Made by a program: the position numbers and the translations under genes | Shown: piece after piece, positions 13,690-26,928 of the stretch | Layout of the letters: every line of letters begins with the position of its first letter | Position numbering within the stretch: the first letter of the stretch is position 1 | The notes under the pieces: generated by a model | What the model was told of the DNA's origin: nothing | What the model saw: the letters and a program-made list of their open reading frames with translations, nothing else | Database searches by the model: none | Source: Montifringilla adamsi | Taxonomy: Eukaryota > Chordata > Aves > Passeriformes > Passeridae | Length of the DNA: 64,000 nt | Assembly (NCBI GenBank): GCA_017590115.1 | Contig: JAGGNK010011114.1 | Location: forward strand, 3,711,733-3,775,732 | Direction: 5' to 3'

Positions 13690-14895
13690 GGTTTTTTTTT
13701 TTTCTTTTGTTCCTTCTTTTTCCCTCAGTAAGTTTGAATCTTGCTAAGGAATTTAGATAGGATGTTTTACTGTAATTTTGGAGGTGGAGTTTTAGATTCC
13801 TTGTGATTCCTTGGTAGGGAAAATGAACCTTTTGTACTTTAATCAACTTTAACATGTGCTTGATGCAAGTCAGTAGCATTTCTCACTGCAATTAATATAG
13901 TCAAGGAACTTTTCTCTCTGCAATCACCATTCATAATTCTGTTTAATAGTGATATGTTGTTATGTACACATGTTCTTAAACTGGAAGTATAATTTCAGTA
14001 TGAGGAAAGAAGTTGCCACAACCCAAAGCCGTGCAGAGGAAATGAAAAATCCCATAAGCTGCTTTGATCCTAAGGACTTCTCTTATGTCTGTAATTTCAG
14101 AAGAGCCTGCTGAGTCCAGAAAGTGGTAGCAAAGGTGCTAAAATATTTCCTATCAACAGATCTGCTGGAGACAGCAATGGTTATTTGGGAAAGTAAAGCA
14201 TAGTGTGTTCTACAGTCATTCTAAATTCTTGTGGTGAGGAAATTCCTCTGTCATATCTGATTCATTTTCTTATGTATTAGTATTTCAAGATTAATATTTG
14301 ACAAAGATTTACTGTCGTGAAATAGGGAAATGAATTTTGTTTGATTTGGAATAACAGGAACATGCCTTTGCTGCTGCATGTTTTCTAGTCTTAGCACTAA
14401 AAAAAAAGAACTCACTGTGCTTATTTGTACCTCCTTCAAAATTCATCATCACAAACTCAGTGCCATTTGTGAAAAGTTGAATGACAACTGAAGAAATGCT
14501 ATAGTGAAATTTAACAAGGCTGCCTAAAATCTGTTTCTTTTCTCAGTGTCTAGATTTAAGCTTACCAACTTTAGGCATCTAAAAATTAGTTTTATTCTTA
14601 TCTTCCGTAGGAATATGTATGTGGATTAAAAATTACAGACAACAGGCAACAATATTTATTTTCTAAGCATTTATCTAATGTGAAAATTTTGCAATATGGA
14701 GGCAAAGAAATAACTTGTTACAGTAAAAAAAGCTGTCCTGGAATAAAACCCCCGCTTATGGATTAGCTAAAAAATTATTTGATGCCACCTTGAAAGGCAG
14801 GAGCGTGTCATTTGTGAGACAAAAGCCTAGTCCTTGTATTACATGTTGCTATTTTAACTACCTCATGCAGTAATACGTGTTTATAAGCCACCTTT

Positions 14896-14948
14896 AGGGG
14901 CAGAAAAAGCTCAATTTCCCCAGATCAAAGATCCCTTTTTCTGCCCCT
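14896..14948. repeat. Perfect 14-bp inverted repeat with 25-bp spacer
   Basis: The left arm AGGGGCAGAAAAAG (14896-14909) is the exact reverse complement of the right arm CTTTTTCTGCCCCT (14935-14948). The spacer is 25 bp and the flanks do not extend the pairing. The DNA or its transcript could form a 14-bp stem. No transposon terminal motif or target-site duplication is evident. Confidence 0.8.
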
Positions 14949-15109
14949 TGGGAGAGGAAAGCGTAAGGCTGTTTCCTCCATTATTAACATTTTGCCTGAG
15001 GGCAAGTGGCAATATAATCCCTATCATTTTTACTTCCTGCTGCTCCTCTGGGAAAACACAATCCAGCCAGGCGTGTGTTTGTGGCTCTTCCTTTCATTCT
15101 TGTTTCCTG

Positions 15110-15125
15110 CTGTGCTATAGCACAG
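15110..15125. repeat. 16-bp perfect palindrome
   Basis: CTGTGCTATAGCACAG is its own reverse complement. It sits inside a looser dyad, because CCTGCTGT just before it pairs with the ACAGCAG/CAGG word near 15128-15138. A TATATAAAG word follows at 15143-15151. Function is unknown. It could be a dimeric factor site, or chance. Confidence 0.7.
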
Positions 15126-17149
15126 GACAGCAGCAGGTGGCATATATAAAGGAGAAATGTGGCAGAAAGATCCAGACAGCTCCTGAGATTTCCAATTTGG
15201 CCATGGGTTAGAGTGCCATCCTTTCCAGGAGAAAAGAACAGGCTGTTTGGGTTTTTTTTGGTTTTTTAATCAACTCCCCACCTTTTATTGGGAAACAAAA
15301 ATAAAAGTAATGCTTTCATTGCTCCTAAAAACATAACTTCATGATTAAATGGTGTTTCTTACTGTGTTTTCGACTGCTGGCATGCTTTGAAACTGGTTCA
15401 AAATTAAATCCAAACTCACCAGTGTTTGGAATCAGTGGGAAAGGAAGAAGTTTATTCATGAGACCTGTACATGAAATACTCTTCTGTGCAAAGGCTTCAG
15501 TGAATCCATGTTAAATCTGTGAAATTTCTTTACATAATATTAACAGCCAAAAATGTATTATAATAAAATGACTTCTCATTTTATGGAATAATTGAAATTA
15601 TTTTATTATAGGTTATCTTACTTCATATTTGGTTTTTATACGTACTTGGTTGATTTTCTGAATCAAAGTTTTTCACATGTTGTTAACTTTGATATTTTGT
15701 TTAGACCATCTCATATCAGAACATAAAACAGAAAATGTTTGTTAGGTAGGTTAACAAATTAGACACAAAATTTCAATTTGTTTTGCAAAATGTGGGTCAA
15801 AGTATTTATAGTTGTTATGGAGTTTTCATCACCAACATTATTTCTTCGCATTTCTTTTTTTCTGATTCTAAGAGGTAATTATATGAATTTTAATTGTATC
15901 TCTGAATATAAATTTACACTTTAAATAAAGGGCAGGGAATAATCTGTGTGTATCTTCAGGACAGTGAATCTGTCTTTGGGTGGCAGATGTAACCTCTGCT
16001 TTGCCAGTGGCAATAATTTGACTGGGAATTTACAGGAATTACATGCACAGTTTGCTAGAAAACGTGAAACCGCTGAAAATAAATCTAAATAAGTAATTAA
16101 AAAAAAAAAGAAAATATATTGAAATCACAAATCCATCTATATGAATCTGAAGTGTATTGAGTGTTTCAGTTACTTCAGGAAGTTGATAATAGAAGACTAT
16201 ATGTATATAAATATATATATCACTTAGAGGAGCAAAATTGAAGTGACAACAATTGCTCTCACAAAAATATGGCTGCAAATAATCAAAGTGAAGAATGAAA
16301 TTGTTACAGTCTCTTGAATCAGCATGAAGCTTTGTGGGCATTTAAAAAATCGGATAATAAAAAATGTTCTGCTTTGCATCCCACAGAAGATGGCTCACAT
16401 TCCATGAGCAGCAAAGTCACTTAAATGTGGGGCATAAACAGATGGATGTTGATGATTTTCTGTAAGATTAGACAAAGAAACGCAACCACAGAAAATCACA
16501 CATTCTCCACTGAAAGTACAGAGTGGGAAATTACCAGATTGGATAAGGGGATTTGTCTGGCCTCTCTTTTGCTTGTAGTGAAGCAAATTATTAAAATTTA
16601 GCTCAGAGAATCTCAAACTTGGCATGTGTGACATACTTCCAAATACTTACAAAAGCCATGTGTCCAGAGGGTTGAGAGCGTGCAGACAGCTGCGGAGAGG
16701 TTGCTGCTGTTGCCAGTGCAGATGGCAGGATGTGACCAAAATTTTTATAGTCCAAACTGGCTTGAAAAACTCAAGTTATCAAGAAGAAGAAGGAGCTGAT
16801 TGCTAATGCTAGTCTGTGTCTTGCAGTGTTTGGTTAGGTAACAAATAATGGATTACTTGCAGGATAGAAGGGAATTGCTTTTTGCTATTCATAGTAAGTG
16901 AGAAATTAGGGGGGAAACTTAACAGTGGTAAAGCATCTAAGGTGGCTGTGTAAGTCAGAGGGACTTCTGGAAATCAGATGGGATAGGAAGTTGAAAATAT
17001 CATTAATACATAAAGATGAAAGAAAACAATGCCAGATTTTTATTTTACTGGTCTTGGCTGGTACCATCTACTCTTTAGCCTCCGAAGTCCCTGAGCCTCA
17101 GTAGGAATGAAACATCATCCAAAGTATTGGAAAATGGAGTTAGGGAGCA

Positions 17150-17480
17150 CTTAAGCTCACTAGAGATTGGTCCATGGGACCAGACTGGATGCTCTCAGGG
17201 GAGCTGGGCAAGGTCCTGGTGAAGCTGCTGACTCCTTTGAAGGGCACAGTGCTCCATGGAGGTTACTGGTGATGGGAAAAGAGCAAATGTCACACCCATC
17301 TTCAAGAGAGACAGGGTTAAGTGCATCCAGGCCAATCAGTAACACTTCAATCACCATGAATACTGTGGAGGAAATCCTCCTGAAAACCACATCCAGGCAC
17401 ATGAGAACAAGAAGTTGCTTGGTACAACCCTCGTGAATTTATCAAGGGCATATTGTATCTGATCAACTTGATTGATGATT
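17150..17480 (+). mobile_element. Degenerate LINE (CR1-like) reverse-transcriptase remnant
   Basis: In one frame, 17283-17306 reads ANVTPIFK, the hallmark early reverse-transcriptase motif of CR1-type LINEs. In another frame, codons from about 17329 read RPISNTS, resembling the conserved RP(V/I)SLTS block. A VEEILLK stretch follows, resembling the MEQILLE segment, and then FIKG near 17438. The motif order is right but the reading frame is broken repeatedly, so this is a decayed fragment. It is sense to the Eph gene, unlike the other CR1 pieces. The exact family is uncertain and the boundaries are approximate. Confidence 0.6.
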
Positions 17481-19883
17481 GACAGATTCCTTTCACCTTG
17501 AATATTTGGGGATTCTATGAATCAAGAATATTTTCCCAATTATTGGCAGGCAATACTGAATTGAACCATCTTCCTCAAACAAACAACAAGATTTAAAATG
17601 TATTTTAACTGAACACACTTAGACTTTTCATGAAAATATAAAAGGACAGAAAGTAAGAGAGATTTTTATGCTCCCTGTGACTCCTTTGAAATATTAAATG
17701 TTATTTCAGATAATGAGTTTCTGGAGGATGTGGAACTAATAAAAGGTTTAACAGTGTTCAGCCCTGGGGTTGTGGTGTCTTACCTTTAGTTCTCCTCCTC
17801 TGTCCCTATAACCACTAAACTTTGTGGTTTGGAGCACACCTGCTCCTTTTCAAAGAACAGCAGAGCAGCCACTCTTTCCTCTGGCCCTATAAACATTCAC
17901 TGTAAGAGAAAAATGAACATATTGGAAAACTGTAACCTCTAGCAGCTGACTGTGAAAAACAAGGTGAAGATAATGAACTACAGTGCTTCCTGCTAGTCAG
18001 AAACAGAATTAGGAATGATTCCTGCTTTGGTTTCTGGCATATAGTGAGAAGATATATTGACTTTGGATTTGGGGGTTTTTAATTCTCATTGGGAAGGTGG
18101 CAGGGCATGGTAAAACGAGATATAATTTACGGACTTGGTTTCTCGTACAGGTGTACTTTATTGTAAGAAACATATACATTGTTTATTTCTGATATTTTAC
18201 GAAGAATTATTATTAAAATTGCTTATGCAGAGTATTTAAAAACAGATACAAACATGATTCTGTTAATTTTCCTACAAGGCCTGGTTCTCCAGCAGTGTTT
18301 GACCGTCAGAGAATACAGGCAATTGTATTCATACCAGTTGTTTCTTGTTGGTGGTGGCCTTCCCCAGTTTCTGATGCTGTCCATCCTTCAAACCATGAAG
18401 AAAGCCCTAAGGAAAACCTCTGTGTATAGAGCCAAAGGCCTTGGTCATCTTTATCAAAAGTTACTTCTTCTTTTCTTGCTGCTGCTTGCCAGTTGTCATT
18501 GCTAAGGATCCACCAGACTCATTTAATTTGTGAGCCCTGGTCATCCAGTTGTGCTTGAATCAAAACCTAAAAATGATCATTGCATGTTGTTTGAGGAGAA
18601 AATCACATTATTTTGGTTTAATCCCTTTTTTTTACTTTCTTTTCCACACCTCTTCTATTCCGTAGCACTTTGAACATGCTTAAAAACATTTCATCAGCAA
18701 TTAAATATTCCTGCATGGAAAGCCCAAAAGGATGCATTGCATTGTTCTGTGTAAGTGAAATTCTGGTCTTGAGAGCAGATGATTTTCTGTAGACTTCCTC
18801 AGCTACGTGGCATTTGCATATTAGTATAGAGAGGCTGGACTTACTGCAGTTATTTTTACATTCTCGAGAAGATTTACTACTTGTGACAGCACTTGAAAGT
18901 GTGAAGTATCTGCCTGCTTTATTTTAGAAATTTAATCGTGCTGAAGTGGAAGGAAATCAATTTAAAAGTGTGGGTTGAAAATGAGGAATGTTCATCCAAT
19001 ATTTGTGTGATAAGTAGGGAATAATTCAATTCAGTACAATCATACTTGAAATATAAACCCATTTAAAACCTATTATTGTAATTGCATTAACTATTACAAC
19101 AGAACTAGCCAGATTGATTCTGAAAAGTATATATTGAAGTTACTCATTTCTATTGGAAGAAAATTTGTTGACCACTTCTACTGCAAACTGTGCATTTAAG
19201 TATTTAAAATTCTAATTCTTTGTAATGCTTCAGGTTTAGTTTCTAGACTCTTTTCTGTGCTGAAGAATCAGGTACAGGAATCATCCTGTCCTAATCATCT
19301 AGGATGGTACCAGAACTCAGTTTTATTATTGGGATGAAGTGTTAGAAGATTTAGTGTTATTTTACTCACCATTCTTTAGAAGGCACCCTAATGTTAATCT
19401 CCTTCAGACACAATAGGTAGCAGTGACCAGTGGCTTTTTTTTTTTTTTTAAGAATGGGGGAGTATTGGAATATTCTCATGTTAATAACTTATCCTGAGTA
19501 AGTTTAGTGTTCCAAGAGCCATAGAAGTGCATGTTAAATGTACAGCATCTACTAATTCATTTCACAGTCACATTGTTTATTTTCTTGTTGATGGCTCTGG
19601 GATCATCAAGTTTGAAGGCAGCTAAATAAACTTCTGTCTGAATTAATCACATCAGTGGAATTTACTGAATGTTTCATGGTTGGAGTTGCTAAGACAGATT
19701 TGTGAAAGGCTCAGTCTTACATCGAGTTATGTCATTCAAGATCCTTAAAGATATCTGGAAAGAACAGTTCCTGCAGTGCAGAGCTTGAAATATAAACCTT
19801 TCTGTCTGGGAATATTTAGGATTTGGCATAACTATCAGTTTTAGCCATGTTCATGTTAAGGTAGATTTCCACTGAAAAGGAAG

Positions 19884-19914
<31 letters not shown>

Positions 19915-19930
19915 TATACATATATATATA
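19884..19930. repeat. (AT)n/(AC) compound microsatellite
   Basis: Alternating TA dinucleotides are interrupted by a short ACACAC and two TACA interruptions over about 47 bases. This is the longest dinucleotide run in the window and is likely length-polymorphic. Confidence 0.9.
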
Positions 19931-20289
19931 AATGTATATAAAAGGGAAAAAATGGAATCAAATGGAATCAGGACTAGGAAGGGAAATTGAATTTAAGCCC
20001 TTGGAAAGCTGCTTTGATTATGTCACATTACCAACCTGTTGCCATCCCAGTACAAAATAACAAATAAATTGAGATGGAAAAGTAGCAGATAGCTTTTAAA
20101 TGTTTTTTTAATTAGTTCAAAATAATTTCAGATGTTTCATCAATCCTCTGTTCACTACTGAAGCCCATGAATAAGCAATCTACCTTTATTTTTCCTCACT
20201 CTCTTTGATCCATGCAGATTTGTCTGTGGATGTGCTGTGTGCACATCTACAGGAAAAACTGTAACAGTAAGAGTTGATTTTCTATAGTT

Positions 20290-20365
20290 CTGGTCATCAG
20301 TGTCTGCAGTGCCTGTCTGTGAAGAGCAGGCTTATCCCTCTCTTCCTTGCTGTGCTGATGACCAG
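20290..20365. repeat. Inverted repeat with nested dyad (11-bp arms)
   Basis: CTGGTCATCAG (20290-20300) and CTGATGACCAG (20355-20365) are exact reverse complements. A nested GCCTG/CAGGC pair (20311-20315 and 20327-20331) lies inside. The 76-nt span is about the size of a small-RNA precursor hairpin, but the middle of the stem is poorly paired by eye. I do not call it an RNA gene. Confidence 0.6.
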
Positions 20366-23300
20366 TTGCACAGTGTAGCTAAACACGCTTGTGGTTCCAC
20401 AGAATGAAGGAGATTTACATTTTTATTGCACAGGCTGCACGCCATTCATAGCTTTGACCTTGGGTTACTTCTCTTGAGACTGAAACTTCATGGCCAGTGA
20501 ATCTTTCTATGTATATGGATTTCCTCAAGACTCACATTAACACTCACCCAGATTTTCTAGGCTTTGGCATTTTCCGTAATTTCACGTCACGTCCCTCTAC
20601 AAACATGAAGCTTTACTTGAATTTGACCTGTCTGTTGTGCTCTTTACCCATGTTCATGTTTGCAGTAATAGAGCAAACCTGTGTGGAATGGAAAATGGGC
20701 CAAGTTCCTTTATCAAGGTGCTCTTGACTCAACAGTGATGTATTATTTCTTCGTAGCTCTTTATTTTCTTTAAATTGTGTTCTCAGCTGCTGGCATGGCA
20801 TGCAGATGTTTTATTTCAAACTGTTCACTTGGCCACCCAGGAGACAGCTCTTTGGATTCTGGCACTATTAGCATGTTGTAGAATGGGAAGATGTTAACCT
20901 TTCCTATATATCTTACACACCCTATAACAATACTACGTAGATATATTATATGAAGAGTATAAACATTAGGTATAATAAGAATAATCCCAAGTCCTAAGGC
21001 GATGGTAAAGCCTGAGGAAAGCAACCAACTTCTGTGGGCTGAAGTTGTCTAGGGGCTGTTCCCCCAGTTTTCACACTTTCTGCTTTAATTTTTGGAGGAG
21101 AAAATGTACATCCTTGCTAATTTTCCCCTACAATTCTGTGTGCATCTCCTCTTTGTTACAGCACAATAAAGTTCAGAAAAGACTGCAGTAAAGTCATGAA
21201 AACCATTTAAACACAAACTTGTGTCATTTAGTGCCTAAGAACCTTCACTAGTAATTAAAAGCCATAGAAACTGCTTGTATGGGTAGAATGCTGTGTTTGG
21301 AATGCACTTTTCAGCTGTGGCCACTACAGATTTTTGGAGAAGACTTTGAGCAGCCAAAGCCTGGCAGTGTTAAGGCTTCTGTTCACCTTTTCCTCAGAAA
21401 GCCCATGATAAAGCTTGAGTCCATCATGCATTGCTAGATTTTCTTCCATTTCTTTTTTTGTTTTGTCAAGGTTTACTAATGCTACTTTACCCTTGTTGTT
21501 AAGTGTATTTGCAGCTGCCAGTGGCCATCTGTGTGCCACTGAAGGCTAAACTGAGCAATCACTGATGATGTAGATAATTCTTTAAGGGAAAAAAAATGCA
21601 AATGGGAGGCTGCTTTCCTCAAGAGTACTAGTTCCTATTTATCACATACTTTGATTATTTTAATTTTTGTGTTGGTATTATGGGATCTCAATTGCAATCC
21701 AGAGAATTCTGCCTCTGAACAGCTTAAAGCTGTTGTCAGGTACCTCTATCCTAGCAGCATCTGGAGCTGGGGTTGTTGATCCCCAGCAAGTTCTTCAGCA
21801 TGTCTGGCAGGAAAACAAGGCACGTTGATACAGATTTGTTACAACTTCTTTCCCCCTCTCCCCAATACATCAATTTTCTGCAAGTAGCATTTTTCCAGGG
21901 GAAAATCTATTTCAGTGGTAAATTGCTGATGTGCTCTAAACACCATGGGCAGGAGAGGTCACTCTGTCACTTTGGCAGTCCCATTACCCGGCCATTGCTG
22001 TGGCCCTGTGAGTCACCAGCATTCATTTATGGGAATTGAATTAATGAGGAAACGAGGGCACCCTAATGGCAGTAATGCCTCAAGGAGGGAACGAGGCAGC
22101 AGATGCCAGGGATACAGATCGTGTATCTGCTCAGAGCACGGCGTGTTTAGGCTGTGGATTCTCAGCCTAGTTGGAAATGCTCTTGACTGAACAAAAGCTG
22201 GGAGCTGGACAGTGAAGGACAGGTGTGCATGGAGCTGTCTCAGGGAGAACCTGGTCCTTAGTTAGAAGTTGTCACAAATTTCCTTGTAATAAGAATAGAA
22301 TCTGTTTTTTTCTCCTAAAGATAATTTGACTTTTCCAAGTAAATAGGAGCGTTAAGTGTAGTAAAATGGCTTCAGTCACTAGTATTTGTAGATGGAAAAC
22401 AAAGGGAGCAGGTCTGCTGGTTTAAGATTATACAGTTTTAATTGTGAGAGCTTTTTTTTACCAGGTCACGTTTCTATTTAAATCCTGTTTTAAGCAATCT
22501 GCCACATTGGAAATCTTCAATATTTTAAATCATGTGTGATTTTCTCATTTGACAATGTTACCAGCTTAGTCTGGCAGCAGAGCTTATCAAAATCCTGTCT
22601 CTTCAGCACTGTGAATTTGTTCACATTCTAAAATTTCATTTTTTATTAAATCAAGAAATCAATGGATTCGGTAGCAGCTAGCTTAATCTCAGCAGAAGTG
22701 GATTGCTGCCAAACTCCATGTTGCTGTTTAAATTGATTCAGCCAAACATCTTTTGCTCAAAAAGTCAATTGTGGTGAGAGAAACACTTTTTTTAAAAAAA
22801 ACTGGCATATAAAATTTGTAGTCTTTTGTGCATGTGTGCACATGGACGCACACACTCCTCTTTTTCCCTTTCTTTTTTTTTTTTAAGAGACCCTAGGAAA
22901 CAGACATTTTTTACTGAAGATACCCTCTCAGCACCTGCTTATGGGTCATTTTGTCAAAAGTTGGCACTGCTGTTTAGAAAAATGAAAAAGCATTTAATTT
23001 TTTTCTGTTTATGTGTTGGTTTTCTGCTCTACATCTGTAAGCATTTGGTACTGCTCTCTATTTTCCCAGTCATTCAGCTTACACATACTGCACAGGTAAT
23101 TTTTTTTTGTCTCTGAGTGCCAACTGAAAGATATCTAAGTACACAGTAGGCGCTTTACAATCCTTATCACACACCATTAGACACTAATGTACTACAATAA
23201 TGATCTTGATAATTGCTCTCTCACCTCACAGCACACCTGCTACTCACTTAATACATTTTGGAATCTTTTTCTTTTACATAAATGATGTCTCCTAATGAAA

Positions 23301-26300
23301 ATTCTATAATGAACTTTCTATGGTGAACATATAAAACACCATATAGAGAACTATGATTTAAATGGGGTGTGAAACATTAGAAATTCCATCTTTTTCCCCA
23401 CTGTCCAAGTATTTGGGGCATTGCCTTGATTTCGAATCCGATATTGGAATCCCCTCCAAAAGGCTTCTATATTTTGCTGGGCCTTATAAGGCAAACTGGT
23501 AGCTTAACCCAACTCAGGTAACTTTATATTTATAAATATATAATTTTATTTTCTGTTTATAGAGAATAATTGTTGGGCTAATCCTGGAAACAGGCAGTTC
23601 CCTAGCACAAAGCTGGTTCCTAAAGGGTTGCCCAAAGGCTGTTGGATTTTTCCCTGAATTTCTCTCCGTGTTCTTCTTCACAGTCTAATTTTGAATGAAG
23701 GATGAAGTGAAACAAGCTCAGTGCTTGGACTGTGCCAGGGTTGGGCCCCTGAGGTGAGGGTAAGACATCATACCCTTTATTTTTCCAGCTGCTGTGTATC
23801 AGCAGCTGTCACAGTTTTACCTGACAAGCACATCTTCCTTCCAAATCCTCTTCTTTTGAGGATTTCTTTCAAGGGTGACATTTTGAACCTCACTTCAGAA
23901 CACCTGTGCTTGAAGATCCATCTCAGTGCACGCTGAGCAGCAGGGGCACAGAAACCTCTGTCCCCTCTAGTGAAAAGCCAGCAGGTGTCAGAGACTCAGT
24001 GAGAAGGGCAGGCTGATGGAGGGGGATGCAGGCTTTTTATGGAAGCACCCTGAGTCCCCCAGAAATCTCCCAGTCTGATGAAAGACTCCCTTTCCATGAC
24101 AGTCCTAGGACCTCTTCTGATAGATCCCTGAGGTCTCAAGACTACCACTGGCAGCTCTGTTGCTTTGGGAATTCTGACTCACTTCTAACCATCTCCCTTC
24201 GTGACAGTGGACTGTGAAACAAAGGTTCTTTTCTTTTTTCTGTTTCCCCTCTTCACCTTTGAGTTTTTTGAACAAGTTATCATGGTAACACACTACCTGA
24301 GGCCAGGCTGGATCATGGCCAATGATACTTTAGGAAAGCCGTGACTCAGTTTATACCTACACTGCCTGCCTGGCCAAGTGCCTTTTCAGGTACCACTTTC
24401 CAGAACAGCTCTGCTCATATGGCTCTAGATGTTTTCAGTAAATTTGGGGGGGGGTTGGTATCAAATGAAAGATCTTACTACAGTTATTTCCTAGTGCTAT
24501 TGGCAATGCTTTCAGTCTTCAGTTCCCTCTTAGTGTGTGACCTTAGAATACAGACCTTAAACTTCAGCAGAACTGGGTGTGAGAGATGCCCACAGTGTGA
24601 ATGTACAGAGGAACAACACACCTGGAGGTGCCTCCAGTGACTAATGGGTTGTGTTCCCTCCACAATAAGCTCACCATGTTCTGGAGAGAGGCAGAGCATC
24701 GTGTGTTTCCTTCACCTCGCTGTTCAAATTGTCACTACCAGCACCTAGCAATTCTCTTCTGTCACCCTAATCCATCACAATATTTCAGTGGGATGGAGAA
24801 TGGCAGGCAATAAAATGTCTCCTGGAATATAAATCAGCTCCTAATTTGTTTTTCTCTAAGCCATTATTTCTTGTGTGATGGTCTTCTCCCAGGTGTTTCA
24901 GGCTTGTCAATCAGTTGCTGCAGGCACTTGTTTTCCTTTCCCAGGTTGTGCTATCTCTGGACCTGGCAGTAACAGAGTGAAGCACCCAGCAGCTGTAATG
25001 CCATGTTAAACCCAAACAGAATTCCAAGCTTGTCACAAACAGAATCTGAAACACAAACTGCATTAGCAGAAGGGCAAAGTGTTCTGCACCAGGACCTAGT
25101 TCAGTTCCCTGGGTGTTGATAAAAGAGTGCTCTGAACTTCCTGATCACTGGTGGAAAATTAGTTGCTGTGAGATGTTGACTGATGGAATGGGGATGTCTG
25201 TGCTTTCCATGTCACAGCAGAGTATTTGGGGACAGTAACAAGAAATTCTGTGCTCCAGTGCTCTCTGTATCTATGTTACAGATATTTGCCTCACAGATGT
25301 GCTTTCTGTGCTACTTCTGCTGGAAGTTACATTTAGTCTTTGCTCATATCCTGAAGGCCAACAGAACAAGCTCCCTGACTGATTGATTTCCAGGTAATCA
25401 GCTTGTCCAAGTGGGATTGATTAGTTCTGCTTCATTTGTGAGCAGGTCTCAGAAGATCCTTTTTTTAACACAGAGCACTCAGAGAGCCACCAATGCTCCT
25501 GCACTGACTTCAGTCATAGGGAATTCTGTGATACCATGGGTTGTCTAATTATCAAATGGAGATGGACAGAACTGGACTGTAGTGCTTAAAAATATGAGTT
25601 ACAAACCCCCAAAACCAACTAGGTTATGTAATAAAAATAAAAATACTGGCATACAGTGAAGAAAACAAAATCTGGCTGGTTGCCAATTTGCCATATTAAA
25701 TTCTAGTTGCCTGTTTCCTTAGCATTGCCCAGTTAATATTCTGTGCTTAAATGAAGTGTCTGGGTCACTGTTTGTACTGACAACACCAAATCATCTCTCT
25801 TTCTACTGCTTTCACTGCCCTTTGGTACAAGACTCCAACAACTGGACCCTCCTTCCTGACCATGAATTCCTAAGCCACAGGCTGCACCTTTCAAAGTTCA
25901 CAATAAATGAACAATCATTTACTAGATCAGTGATAAAAATTCCTAGTCAATGTCAGCAGGTTTCAATCTAGTTGCAAAATTAAGGACTAGGGTTTCCTAA
26001 GGATTCCTAAGGGTCAATATTTTATTATATATTTATTATTGTTTATAGTTCTCATTTGATATACAGTGCATCACCATCTGAAAGGACCTCCTCTTCAATT
26101 TGACAGCTGGGCATTTTAATGTATATATAGGTGTTCCTATAAATTGTCTCATACAAAGGAAATGCTGGCAGTTGCCAGGTGTTTTTCTCCAGTTAGAAGT
26201 ACTAACAAATTTTATTTCTTTCTATCCTGGGTAAAGCCTACAGCCAGTAAAAGGCTGCGTTTTTCCTGTAACACCTTTTTGCTTTTGAAGCCCAGGAGAA

Positions 26301-26883
26301 ACCGCCAGTCATTTGTTCAGGTCAGTTCTATTTCTGTGTGCTTTGCTTGAACTTAATGTGGCAGAGAAGTAGAGAAGAAAAGTAATTCCATGTCCCTTGA
26401 ATTATTTTAGTGCGCTGAGATGAGTGAAAATAAGACAGAAGCCATGGCACAGTGCATCTGATGAAATAATGTTCCATTTATTACAGCATTTTAAATCCTG
26501 GCTGCTGCACTACCAACATTGACTCTGAGGGCACCCTTGCCAGCTTTGCCCTGCCACTGGGAAGGCCATCATATTCTAGAAACATCAGTCTCATCCTATG
26601 TTTCTGGTTAGTGCATACCAGGCTTGCCCAGTAGAATGGCAGTTTGGCACTTGAGCTGAAATCCATCCCTTCAGCTTGATATTATGTAATAAAGGAGATA
26701 CTTCATAAAATATAATACTTAATAAAACAAAACCCAGTGCTAACTTATCAAAAATGAGTCCAAATAACAGGAAGCAACAGCTCACTGCTGTGAAACTGAT
26801 CATTACCTCTCCATCATTGCTTTGAATGTGTGGGCATCATAATTTTTTATTTAAACAATGTGCCAACAGCAGGCTGTGCTAAA

Positions 26884-26928
26884 ATGCATAACCATCAGCT
26901 GCAACAGCTTGTCTGGCTGGTTATGCAT
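26884..26928. repeat. Inverted repeat with POU/homeodomain-like arms (11 bp)
   Basis: ATGCATAACCA (26884-26894) and TGGTTATGCAT (26918-26928) are exact reverse complements separated by 23 bp. Each arm holds ATGCATAA or its complement, a word resembling POU-homeodomain sites. TAAATTAATT follows immediately. CAGCTG (E-box) and CAGCTT words lie in the spacer. The arrangement is compatible with an enhancer core. This is inference from motifs only. Confidence 0.6.

Noticed and set aside
21324..21539. 71-codon minus-strand frame with a protein-like, charged composition (KKEMEENLAMHDGLK)
   Set aside because: It looked like a possible processed-pseudogene piece, but I could not match it to a family and adjacent sequence does not extend it. 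A database search would be needed to keep it.
23428..23445. tRNA B-box-like word (TTTCGAATCC)
   Set aside because: No A box at the right distance upstream and no acceptor stem.
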